From Bacillota bacterium (GTDB lineage Bacteria > Bacillota > Clostridia > Oscillospirales > Acutalibacteraceae): a stretch of 64,000 bases of DNA. Below are positions 50,960 through 59,557 of this stretch, piece by piece (position 1 is the first letter of the stretch; every line of letters begins with the position of its first letter). The translations under genes and the position numbers were made by a program. The stretch is taken from assembly GCA_023390175.1 (NCBI GenBank), contig JAEWDK010000024.1, positions 372,001-436,000 of the forward strand. The letters run 5' to 3'. The notes beneath the pieces were generated by a model. It saw nothing but the letters and a program-made list of their open reading frames with translations, was not told the DNA's origin and did not search any database.

Positions 50960-51868
50960 CTATCTTGTAAATAAAGCTGCGGCAAATTCGTCTGCGTCAA
51001 ACGGCTGAAGGTCATCCACCTGTTCGCCTACGCCGATAAATTTTACAGGCAGGTTCAAATCTTCACGCACCGCCAGCACGACGCCGCCGCGCGCGGTACC
51101 GTCAAGCTTTGTCAGAACAAGGCCGGTAATGCCCGCCGCATTTTTAAATTCACGCGCCTGATTTACGGCATTTTGGCCGGTCATCGCATCCAGCACCAAA
51201 AGTACTTCCTTATCCGCCCCCGGCAATTCCCGGTCAATTACACGGTTAATTTTCGCAAGTTCCTCCATCAGGTTCTTTTTATTGTGAAGCCGCCCGGCCG
51301 TGTCGCAGATTACAACGTCCGCACCCCTGGCTTTTGCCGCGGCAATGGAATCAAAAACGACGGACGCGGGGTCGCTTCCCTCCGCCTGCTTAATCAAATC
51401 CGCACCGGAACGCTTGGCCCAAATTTCCAACTGGTCAATTGCGGCAGCGCGGAAGGTATCCGCCGCGCCCAAAATAACTTTTTTATTCTCTTTTACCAAC
51501 CTGGAGGCAATTTTACCGATGGTCGTGGTTTTGCCCACGCCATTTACACCGATTACGAGAATAACCGACGGTTTTGTTCCGATATTCAGTTCTTCGCCGC
51601 CCCTTAACATGTCGGCAACAGTGTCACGAAGCATATTAAAAATTTCCGTCGGGTCGGTGACTCCGTTTTCCTTTACCTTTTTCCGCAGCACGTCGCAGAT
51701 GCGCTCCGCCGTGTGTACGCCGACATCCCCCATGACGAGCAGTTCTTCCAGCTCCTCAAAAAGGGACTCGTCAATCTTGGTAAAGGAGTTCAGCATGGTT
51801 TCAACCGACTTGCTCATGCTGTCCCGCGTTTTTTTGAGCCCTTCTTTAATTTTTGCAAATAAACCCAT
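50960..51868 (-). CDS. ftsY: Signal recognition particle receptor FtsY
   Basis: A 302-residue SRP GTPase that docks ribosome-nascent-chain complexes at the membrane. The N-domain helices are followed by the G domain: G1 VIGVNGVGKTTTIGKIA, G3 ICDTAGRLHNKKNLMEEL and G4 LTKLDGTARGG. As in other Firmicutes, the long acidic A domain is missing. The start ATG 51868 has AGGAG about ten bases upstream. The smc-ftsY order is conserved. Confidence 0.97.
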   Translation of the reverse strand: MGLFAKIKEGLKKTRDSMSKSVETMLNSFTKIDESLFEELEELLVMGDVGVHTAERICDVLRKKVKENGVTDPTEIFNMLRDTVADMLRGGEELNIGTKPSVILVIGVNGVGKTTTIGKIASRLVKENKKVILGAADTFRAAAIDQLEIWAKRSGADLIKQAEGSDPASVVFDSIAAAKARGADVVICDTAGRLHNKKNLMEELAKINRVIDRELPGADKEVLLVLDAMTGQNAVNQAREFKNAAGITGLVLTKLDGTARGGVVLAVREDLNLPVKFIGVGEQVDDLQPFDADEFAAALFTR

Positions 51869-51885
51869 TTGGAGGTTCTCCTTTA

Positions 51886-54800
51886 TTAGTGTTCTTCTTT
51901 CATCCCAAGCTTAGCTTCCAGTTCCGAAACACGCAGCTCAAGGAGCTTGGAAACGCCCTCATCCTGCATGGTAACGCCGTAAAGCACGTCCGCTTCTTCC
52001 ATACTGCCGCGGCGGTGCGTAATGACGATAAACTGAGTGTTTCGATTCATCCGGCGCAGGTAGGTGGCAAAACGGTCCACATTCACATCGTCCAGCGCGG
52101 CTTCAATTTCATCCAAAACGCAGAACGGCGGCGGATTGACCTTCATAATTGCAAAATACAGTGCGATTGCCACGAGCGCTTTTTCACCACCCGACAGGGA
52201 CTCAAGGTGTGTTACAATTTTGCCCGGCGGCTGAACGGAAATATCAATGCCGGAATTTAAAATATCATCCGGCGCGCTTAACGTCAGCCCGGCCGTACCG
52301 CCGCCGAACAGCTCACGGAATGTCTGCAGAAAGTTTTCGCCGATTTGCTGAAAACGTGCGACGAACAGTTCGCGCATCTGATGCGTCAGTTCGCCGATCA
52401 ACTGTTTCAGTTCATCGCGGCTTTTTTCCACATCGGCTACCTGACCGGTCATAAATTCGTAGCGTTCGGCAACCTCTTTGTATTCTTCGACCGCCGCCAC
52501 ATTGACCGAACCGAGTCCTTTGATTTTATTTTTCAGCTCATTCAGGTTTTTTTGCGCCTGTACGGGGTTTTCGATTTTTGCGCCGACATTCTCGGCTTCA
52601 CGCCTGGTTAACTCATATTCTTCCCATAAGCGGCTGATAATTTCATCATATTCCTTTTGCAGATTGGCTTTTCGCTCTTCCAGCCGTGCCAGGTCATGGC
52701 CGATTGTTTCCTTTTCTGCGGACTTTTCACGTTCTTTCGCACGCAGCTCCGTTGTAAGGCGTTCGTATTCCATGCGCTTCCTGTTCAGCATTTCGATCTG
52801 CTCTTTGGATTGTTTTGCTGCTTCCCGCAAAGCACGCGCCTGTTCTTTTCGCTCTTCTATCTGTACAGAAAGCGCGGCGCTGGCATTTTCCACCGACCTG
52901 ATTTCATCCAGCAGCGCTTCGGCTTTGCCTGCATGGTCAAGCTTTCTGCGTTCAATATCCGCAATCGCCGCGCGCAGGGATTCAATATCCTTTTCCGCTG
53001 TCAAACAAGCAATACGGATTTCCTGAAGATTTGCGGCCAGCTCGTCGGATTTGCGGTTCTGTTCGCTGCGGCTGCCGCTGAATTTGTTCAGCTCGGCCTG
53101 CAGTGAAATAATTTGTTCCGTTATTTTCTGTGAATTTTCAATGGCTTCCCGCTGAATTCGTTTTTGATCCGCCAAACGGACGCCCGCTGTTTCCTGTTCC
53201 AGATTCAGCACGCCGATATCGTTCTGAACGGTTGAAAAATCTGCCTGAGCGCGTTTCTGCTCGGCTTCGATTTTATAACGTTCCTCCTGTGCGGATGCAA
53301 GCTCGCCTTTGGAGGCGGCCAGCGATGCTTCCGCCGCGGAAACGTCTTCCCCCGCGGCCTTCAGTGCCGCAGCGGCCTGTTCCGCTTTGGTTTTCAGCTC
53401 TTCCGCCTGTGCTTTCAGCCGTTCAATCTCCGAAGCGCGGCTGAGCAGCCCCGAATTCTTGGCAAGCGAGCCGCCGGTGAGTGAGCCGCCCGCGTTGACG
53501 ACCTGCCCGTCCAGCGTTACGATGCGAAAGCGGTAGCCGTACCGTTTGGCGATTGATACCGCGCTGTCCAAATCCTCCGCCACGGCAATGCGGCCCAACA
53601 GGGAGTGTAAAATTCCGTTGTATTTTTCATCGCAGCTGCAAAGCTTTCCGGCAACACCGACAAAACCGGGGCAGTCGTCCAGCCCGTTTTCCTGCAGCAA
53701 ATTCCCGTGAATTGTGGAAAGCGGCAGGAAGGTTGCACGGCCGGAATCCTTTTGTTTTAACATCTGAATCGCGCGTTTCGCGTCCTGTTCGTTGCCGACA
53801 ACAATATTCTGCATGGCGGCGCCCAGTGCGATTTCAATGGCGACGGTGTACTGCGGCGGCACCTTAATTAAGCGGGACACCGGGCCGTGAATCCCGCTGA
53901 TTGTGCCGCGCCCGGCCTCTTTCATCACGATTTTCACGCTCTGTGAAAAGCCTTCCAGATTGCGTTCCAGTTCCTCCAGCAAATGTGCGCGGCGCGAGCG
54001 TTCCTGCGCATCCAGATTCAGCTTGTCGCTGAGTTCTTTCGCCGCTTCCATGCGCTGGCGGCGTGAAGCAAGACGAAGTTCGTAACCTTTGACCGAATTA
54101 GTAAAGGATTGAATGCGCCCGTCGGTGTCGGACAGCATTTTTGCGTAATCGTCCGCCGCTGCTTTCAACTCCTGCGACTGCGTCTGCTTTGCCTTTATGG
54201 TTTCATCCACGGTGGAAAGGCGAAGCTCAATTTCGGAGATGGACGACGCGGCGGTCATTTCGGCTAACTTTGCATTGGTCACGTCGGTGCTCAGTGCCGC
54301 AATCTTACGGGTATAATCATCGATGCCGGCATCCGTTTCGCTCATGCCCAGCCTGATTTGCTCAAGCTGTGCGGCACAGGCGGCGGAGTCCTTATTTTTC
54401 TCCTCTATGTATTGGCTTTTCTGCTGAATCAGCGTATTCTTTTCACTGATTTCCGTATCCATGTCCTGCCCGGATAAGGCGCTCTGCTCAATTTCGCGCT
54501 GAATACGCTCAATATTTTCCCGGTTATGCAGGATATCGTTTTCAAAAACAGAGGCTTCCCCGTCTTTTTTCGCCGCGCTTTCTTCCAACCCGGCGGCCTG
54601 CTGACGGATTTCGTCCACCTTTGCGGTGCATGCATTGGAGTTGCTGAAATTTGCTTCAATCTGCGCATCGATTTCGGTGAGCTCTTCCTCCACCGCTTCA
54701 TGCTGATTGCGGGCAATCATGATCTTGTCGTCATGCTCACGCAGCGTATGCCCGGACTGGTCGAGTGTGTTGAGCCAAAGTCCGATTTCAAGCGTTCGTT

Positions 54801-55464
54801 TTTGTTCGGCATATTTAAGATATTTTTCCGCTTTTTCAGCCTGTTCTTTTAATGGGCCGACACGGTCTTCCAATTCCGAAACAATGTCGCGCAGGCGCAG
54901 CAGGTTTTCCTCCGCCTGGTTCAGCTTGCGCTCCGACTCTTCCTTCCGATAACGAAAGCGGGAAATTCCCGCGGCTTCTTCAAAAATTTCGCGGCGGTCT
55001 TCGGAGCGGGCGGCAACAATGCTGTCGATTTTACCCTGCCCGATAATGGAATAACCGTCGCGGCCAAGGCCCGTATCCATGAACAGCTCATTGATATCCT
55101 TCAGCCTGACGGCAACCTTATTGATGAGGTATTCGCTGTCGCCGGAACGATAATAGCGGCGCGTCACAGCCACGTTGTCATTGTCAAACGGAAGCTGACG
55201 CGACGTATTATCAATGTTTAATGTAACTTCGGCAAACCCCTGTGCTTTTCGTGTCGGCGTTCCGTTAAAGATTACATCTTCCATTTTGGTGCAGCGGAGC
55301 GTCCTTGTGGACTGTTCGCCCAAAACCCAGCGTACGGCATCGCTGATATTGCTTTTGCCGCTGCCGTTCGGGCCGACTACCGCGGTGATTCCATTATTAA
55401 AACTGAGGGTTGTTTTATCGGGAAAGGTTTTAAAGCCTTGAATTTCAAGTGATTTCAGCAGCAC
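51886..55464 (-). CDS. smc: Chromosome partition protein SMC
   Basis: A 1192-residue condensin ATPase that compacts and separates chromosomes. Walker A GPNGSGKSNISDAVRW at the N-terminus, first coiled coil (about 165-500), hinge (about 515-670, containing GIHGPVSRLIKVPPQYTVAIEIALG), second coiled coil (about 675-1030), and the C-terminal head with LSGGEKALVAIALYFAIM and CVLDEIEAALDD. Start is GTG 55464 after GGGGGCGAG. scpA and scpB are not in the window. It follows the radical SAM gene by 16 bases. Confidence 0.98.
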   Translation of the reverse strand: MLLKSLEIQGFKTFPDKTTLSFNNGITAVVGPNGSGKSNISDAVRWVLGEQSTRTLRCTKMEDVIFNGTPTRKAQGFAEVTLNIDNTSRQLPFDNDNVAVTRRYYRSGDSEYLINKVAVRLKDINELFMDTGLGRDGYSIIGQGKIDSIVAARSEDRREIFEEAAGISRFRYRKEESERKLNQAEENLLRLRDIVSELEDRVGPLKEQAEKAEKYLKYAEQKRTLEIGLWLNTLDQSGHTLREHDDKIMIARNQHEAVEEELTEIDAQIEANFSNSNACTAKVDEIRQQAAGLEESAAKKDGEASVFENDILHNRENIERIQREIEQSALSGQDMDTEISEKNTLIQQKSQYIEEKNKDSAACAAQLEQIRLGMSETDAGIDDYTRKIAALSTDVTNAKLAEMTAASSISEIELRLSTVDETIKAKQTQSQELKAAADDYAKMLSDTDGRIQSFTNSVKGYELRLASRRQRMEAAKELSDKLNLDAQERSRRAHLLEELERNLEGFSQSVKIVMKEAGRGTISGIHGPVSRLIKVPPQYTVAIEIALGAAMQNIVVGNEQDAKRAIQMLKQKDSGRATFLPLSTIHGNLLQENGLDDCPGFVGVAGKLCSCDEKYNGILHSLLGRIAVAEDLDSAVSIAKRYGYRFRIVTLDGQVVNAGGSLTGGSLAKNSGLLSRASEIERLKAQAEELKTKAEQAAAALKAAGEDVSAAEASLAASKGELASAQEERYKIEAEQKRAQADFSTVQNDIGVLNLEQETAGVRLADQKRIQREAIENSQKITEQIISLQAELNKFSGSRSEQNRKSDELAANLQEIRIACLTAEKDIESLRAAIADIERRKLDHAGKAEALLDEIRSVENASAALSVQIEERKEQARALREAAKQSKEQIEMLNRKRMEYERLTTELRAKEREKSAEKETIGHDLARLEERKANLQKEYDEIISRLWEEYELTRREAENVGAKIENPVQAQKNLNELKNKIKGLGSVNVAAVEEYKEVAERYEFMTGQVADVEKSRDELKQLIGELTHQMRELFVARFQQIGENFLQTFRELFGGGTAGLTLSAPDDILNSGIDISVQPPGKIVTHLESLSGGEKALVAIALYFAIMKVNPPPFCVLDEIEAALDDVNVDRFATYLRRMNRNTQFIVITHRRGSMEEADVLYGVTMQDEGVSKLLELRVSELEAKLGMKEEH

Positions 55465-55480
55465 ATTCTCGCCCCCGCAA

Positions 55481-56479
55481 TTATTTTAAAAGAAAGTCAT
55501 TGATGTTGATTGATTCATCCGGAATAATTTTTGCCTCATAGCCCAAAGTTTTCAGCGCCAGCAAGCTGCTTTTGTGCTGCCCGATTGCAACGGAGAGCAT
55601 CTTCGGATTTACGCTGATCGTGATATTGCCTTTTGGCGTATGATTGGCTTGTAAAAATGATGTCACCTTTTGAAGCAAGCGGCGGCTTTCACAAAGCTCA
55701 CGAAACGCCGGATGCCACGGGCCTGAAAGCATGTCGCGCTCCAGTTCAGGGGAGCTGTGCAGCCCAAGGCGGATAACGCAAATTCCGTTTGCTTCAAAAA
55801 AGTCAAGGAGCCTTGCACAAAGCGATACCGTTTCGTCAAGACTCAATGTTTGGAACTCCCCTGCCAAATATTTTTCACCCAATTCGGTGCCGCGCATGAT
55901 AATGGCCGGATAAATGCGAACTGTTTCGGGATGCAGCGCCGCAAGTTTTTGCGCGGTTTGAAAAGCGCCCTGTGCCGTATCGCCGAAAAGGCCGGTCATC
56001 ATTTGCAGCCCAAGTGAAAATCCGTATGACTGAATCCGTTGTGACGCTTCCTCCACCTGCTGTGCCGTATGACCCCGCCCGTTCAGGCCGAGCACACGGT
56101 CATCCATGCTTTGGGCGCCAAGTTCAATGGCAGTCACACCGTACGTTTTTAAAAGCGCCAAAACCTCGTTGTCAACCGCGTCGGGACGGGTGGAAATGCG
56201 AATCCCGGCAAAGGTGCCGTCTTTTACGAATGGCAACGCAGCTTCCAGTAGCGAAACCATGTAGCCGCGTTCCACGGCAGTAAAGCTGCCGCCGAAAAAA
56301 GCAATTTCCGCATTGCGCGTTTCACCCTTAAGGCTTGCCTTTGCTACCTGAACCGCATCAATTACGTCCTGCGGCGTCGGCTGGGTGTTGCAGCCGGTAA
56401 TGCTGCGCTGATTACAAAAGCTGCACCGGTGCGGGCAGCCGTTGTGGGGTACAAAAAGAGCCACGTTTGCGTGCTTCAA
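55481..56479 (-). CDS. Elp3-like radical SAM protein between rnc and smc, function unknown
   Basis: A 332-residue radical SAM protein. The cluster motif is CPHRCSFC (residues about 15-22), followed by EIAFFGGSFTAVERGYM, GIRISTRPDAVDNEVLALL, IELGAQSMDDRVLGLNGRGHT and IYPAIIMRGTELGEKY. These are Elp3/YtqA-type motifs, but the acetyltransferase domain of Elp3 is absent. A tRNA- or haem-related role is possible. Its position between rnc and smc is conserved in Clostridia. Start is TTG 56479, sharing bases with the rnc stop codon (TTGA). Confidence 0.87.
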   Translation of the reverse strand: MKHANVALFVPHNGCPHRCSFCNQRSITGCNTQPTPQDVIDAVQVAKASLKGETRNAEIAFFGGSFTAVERGYMVSLLEAALPFVKDGTFAGIRISTRPDAVDNEVLALLKTYGVTAIELGAQSMDDRVLGLNGRGHTAQQVEEASQRIQSYGFSLGLQMMTGLFGDTAQGAFQTAQKLAALHPETVRIYPAIIMRGTELGEKYLAGEFQTLSLDETVSLCARLLDFFEANGICVIRLGLHSSPELERDMLSGPWHPAFRELCESRRLLQKVTSFLQANHTPKGNITISVNPKMLSVAIGQHKSSLLALKTLGYEAKIIPDESININDFLLK

Positions 56480-57150
56480 TAGCCCATCAGCTCCATTGCT
56501 TCGCGCGCGGCCTGCTGCTCCGCTTCTTTTTTGCTGCGGCCGCCGCCCTTGCCGATTACATTGCTGTTCAGGTGCACCTCCACGGTAAAATGTTTATCGT
56601 GGTCGGGGCCGCTTTCCCCGGTAAGCACATATTCCAAGCGTTCCTCCGGATTTTGCTGAATAATTTCCTGAAGGGCCGTTTTATAATCCTTAAAGGCTTT
56701 CGGCTTAGCTGTTTGCAAAAGCGGCAATACGAAACGAAGGATGAACTTGCGCGCTTCCTCCATGCCGCCATCCATATAAATTGCGGCGATAACGGATTCA
56801 AACGCATCCGCCAGAATGGAGGAGCGGGTGCGTCCCCCGGAATTTTGTTCGCCGTGGCTTAACAAAAGGTGCCTGCCAAGGTCAAGCTGCCGGGAAAAAC
56901 CGCAGCAGGCCTTTTCACAAACAAGCGCGGCGCGCTTTTTGGTAAGGTCGCCTTCCGGCAAATCGGGAAAATTCTTAAACAGATAGTCCGCAACGACCAC
57001 ACCCAAAATAGAATCGCCCAAAAACTCAAGCCGTTCGTTGCTGCCGCCCGCCGCCTTTGTTTCATTTGCGTAGGACGAGTGGGTCAACGCGGTTTTGAGA
57101 TAGCCCTGATTCTTGAAATGATACTCAAGCTTCTCTTCTAATTCATTCAT
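56476..57150 (-). CDS. rnc: Ribonuclease III
   Basis: A 224-residue double-strand-specific RNase for rRNA processing. The RNase III motif is NERLEFLGDSILGVVVADYLF, with the second acidic site at LADAFESVIAAIYMDGG, followed by a double-stranded-RNA-binding domain from about residue 150 (DYKTALQEIIQQNPEERLEYV, ending KKEAEQQAAREAMELMGY). GGAG precedes ATG. It lies directly downstream of plsX; the acpP gene usually found between them is absent. Confidence 0.97.
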   Translation of the reverse strand: MNELEEKLEYHFKNQGYLKTALTHSSYANETKAAGGSNERLEFLGDSILGVVVADYLFKNFPDLPEGDLTKKRAALVCEKACCGFSRQLDLGRHLLLSHGEQNSGGRTRSSILADAFESVIAAIYMDGGMEEARKFILRFVLPLLQTAKPKAFKDYKTALQEIIQQNPEERLEYVLTGESGPDHDKHFTVEVHLNSNVIGKGGGRSKKEAEQQAAREAMELMGY

Positions 57151-57179
57151 AATACACGCTCCATAAAGCGAATTTCAGA

Positions 57180-58211
57180 TTACTCCTCAGAGTCTTCCCC
57201 GGCATCCTGCTTATGATTTTTCTTATAATCCGAGACGGAGTCGGAAATTTCCTGAACTACATTTCCTTCCACATAGGCCTTGGTCAGCCGAAGCGCGTTA
57301 TAAAAGGTTTTCGCCTTCGCGCTGCCGTGCGCCTTAAACACCGGCTTTGCACAGCCCATAAGCGGTGCTCCGCCGTATTCGTTGTAGTCCATTGTCTTTT
57401 TCAGCACTTTGATATCTTTATAAACAATTCCGGCCGCCATTTTGTTGACCAAGCTCTTGGTAAAAATAGTTTTGACCTTGCCCATCAGCATCATGGCAAC
57501 GCCCTCGAATGTTTTCAAAATTACATTTCCGGTAAAACCGTCAGCTACAATCACATCACCGGCGTCAAATGGGATGTCGCGCGCTTCGATATTGCCGATA
57601 AAATTGATATCGGATTCCCGCAGCATTGCGAAGGCTTCGTGCTGAAGCTGGCCGCCCTTGTGGTCTTCGGTTCCGATATTGGCCAGCGCGACACGCGGGC
57701 TTGGGACATTCATAACCTTGTGCATGTAAATGGAGCCCATAACGCCGAACTGACGGAGCATGTCGGCCTTGCAGTCCACATTTGCACCGCTGTCAATGAG
57801 CATAAAGCAGCCTTCGTTTTTCGGCATAATCGGTGCGAAAGCAATGCGCTTAATGCCCTTGATGCGCTTAATAATCAGAGTTGCGCCAACAACTAAGGCA
57901 CCGCTGTTGCCCGCGGATAAAAAGGCGTCTCCTTCGTTCGCGGCAAGCCTGCGCAAGCCTTCCGCCATGGAGCTGTTGGATTTTGACTTCATGATTTCAC
58001 CGGCATGGTCCTCCATTGTGATCACGTCGGGGGTATCGATAATTTCCATTCGGTTTAATGAAATGTTGTTCTCTTTTGCGACCCGCCGGATTTCATCCTC
58101 ACGGCCGACCAGCAAAATGTCAAGGTCAAGTCCTTCGACCGCCTGAGCGCATCCCTTCAGTATTTCCAATGGTGCATTATCCCCGCCAAAGGCATCAACT
58201 ATGATTTTCAT
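57180..58211 (-). CDS. plsX: Phosphate acyltransferase PlsX
   Basis: A 343-residue enzyme that converts acyl-ACP to acyl-phosphate for phospholipid synthesis. Signature: MKIIVDAFGGDNAPLEILKG, DAFLSAGNSGALVVGATLI, MLIDSGANVDCKADML and DVIVADGFTGNVILKTFEG. The C-terminus has a charged extension rich in Lys and Glu. The start is ATG 58211, seven to eight bases after AGGGG; an in-frame codon three positions earlier lacks a site. fapR and acpP are not beside it. Confidence 0.96.
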   Translation of the reverse strand: MKIIVDAFGGDNAPLEILKGCAQAVEGLDLDILLVGREDEIRRVAKENNISLNRMEIIDTPDVITMEDHAGEIMKSKSNSSMAEGLRRLAANEGDAFLSAGNSGALVVGATLIIKRIKGIKRIAFAPIMPKNEGCFMLIDSGANVDCKADMLRQFGVMGSIYMHKVMNVPSPRVALANIGTEDHKGGQLQHEAFAMLRESDINFIGNIEARDIPFDAGDVIVADGFTGNVILKTFEGVAMMLMGKVKTIFTKSLVNKMAAGIVYKDIKVLKKTMDYNEYGGAPLMGCAKPVFKAHGSAKAKTFYNALRLTKAYVEGNVVQEISDSVSDYKKNHKQDAGEDSEE

Positions 58212-58246
58212 ATGGCACACCCCTATTTTAGTCTGAATTTTGCATT

Positions 58247-59557
58247 TTATTTATTTTCGGAAAAAACCGAATCAAAAGATTCTAAAGCACGGGCGGCAAT
58301 TGCGGCGTACCGCTCCTTTTTATCACGAATATGCGGTTCAAGCGGCGGCATAACCCCGAAGTTCGCACCCATGGGCTGAAAGTCCGATTCCCCGCCCGCG
58401 GCAATGTAACGGCTTAAAGCACCGATCATGGTGTTGCCGGGCAGCGTTAATGTTTCCCGCCCGTTTAACCGGCGAACCGCGTTGATTCCCGCCATGATTC
58501 CCGACGAAGCGGATTCCATGTAGCCCTCAACGCCGGTAATCTGACCTGCGAAGAAGAGATTGGAATTTGCCCGCACACTGTAGTCGGAATTGAGTACCTG
58601 GGGAGAATTCAGGAACGTATTGCGGTGCATTACCCCAAAGCGGGTAAACTCAACATTTTCAAGCCCTGGAATCATGCCGAAAACACGTTTTTGCTCCCCG
58701 AATTTCAAATTGGTCTGAAATCCGACCAAATTCAGCAGCGTTCCCTGCTTGTCCTCCCGCCGAAGCTGAACTACAGCCCACGGGCGGTGGCCGGTATTCG
58801 GGTCGCGCAGGCCGACCGGTTTGAGCGGGCCGAAACGCAGGGTGTCCATCCCGCGCTGCGCCATGACCTCCACCGGCATGCATCCCTCGTAAACCTTGGG
58901 GTCCGCCACGTCAAAATCATGCACCGGCGCGCGCTCCGCATGAATCAGCGCATTGTAAAAACGTTCATATTCTTCCTTATTCATCGGGCAGTTCAGGTAA
59001 TCGTCGTCGCCGCCCTTGTCGTAACGGGACGCAGCAAAGATTTTATCCCTGTTAAGGCTTTCGGCTGTTACAATCGGCGCTGCCGCGTCGAAAAAGCTAA
59101 GCCCGCCGCCGCACAGGGTGTAAATTTGAGACGCCAGCGCGTCCGCGGTAAGAGGCCCCGTGGCAATCACTGTAATTCCGTCCGTGGGAATTTCTTTGAT
59201 TTCCTCATGATGAATATGGATTCGCTCATTATTTTCAATTTCACGCGTTACCTGTTCGGAAAACGCGTCGCGGTCAACCGCAAGCGCACCGCCCGCAGGT
59301 ACCCGACAGGAGTCCGCACACTGCATAAGCAGCGAGCCCAGCCGACGCATTTCTTCTTTCAAAAGGCCTGCGGCGCTTTCCACGCGCTCGGCTTTCAGGG
59401 AGTTGGAACAAATCAGTTCGGCAAAATTCGGGCTTTGATGCGCCGGCGAAAACTTGACCGGCTTCATTTCATACAGCTCGACTTCGATTCCGGCCTGAGC
59501 GATTTGCCACGCGGCCTCGCACCCGGCAAGGCCCGCGCCGATCACTTTAATGCTCAT
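58247..59557 (-). CDS. trmFO: tRNA uridine-54 methyltransferase TrmFO
   Basis: A 436-residue flavoprotein that methylates U54 in the T-loop of tRNA using methylene-tetrahydrofolate. The FAD-binding motif is IGAGLAGCEAAWQIAQAGIEVELYEM, and ICSNSLKAERVESAAGLLKEEM, CRVPAGGALAVDRDAF and VEGYMESASSGIMAGINA are family landmarks. It overlaps the topA stop by four bases. The dprA-topA-trmFO order is the standard Firmicute arrangement. Confidence 0.97.
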   Translation of the reverse strand: MSIKVIGAGLAGCEAAWQIAQAGIEVELYEMKPVKFSPAHQSPNFAELICSNSLKAERVESAAGLLKEEMRRLGSLLMQCADSCRVPAGGALAVDRDAFSEQVTREIENNERIHIHHEEIKEIPTDGITVIATGPLTADALASQIYTLCGGGLSFFDAAAPIVTAESLNRDKIFAASRYDKGGDDDYLNCPMNKEEYERFYNALIHAERAPVHDFDVADPKVYEGCMPVEVMAQRGMDTLRFGPLKPVGLRDPNTGHRPWAVVQLRREDKQGTLLNLVGFQTNLKFGEQKRVFGMIPGLENVEFTRFGVMHRNTFLNSPQVLNSDYSVRANSNLFFAGQITGVEGYMESASSGIMAGINAVRRLNGRETLTLPGNTMIGALSRYIAAGGESDFQPMGANFGVMPPLEPHIRDKKERYAAIAARALESFDSVFSENK

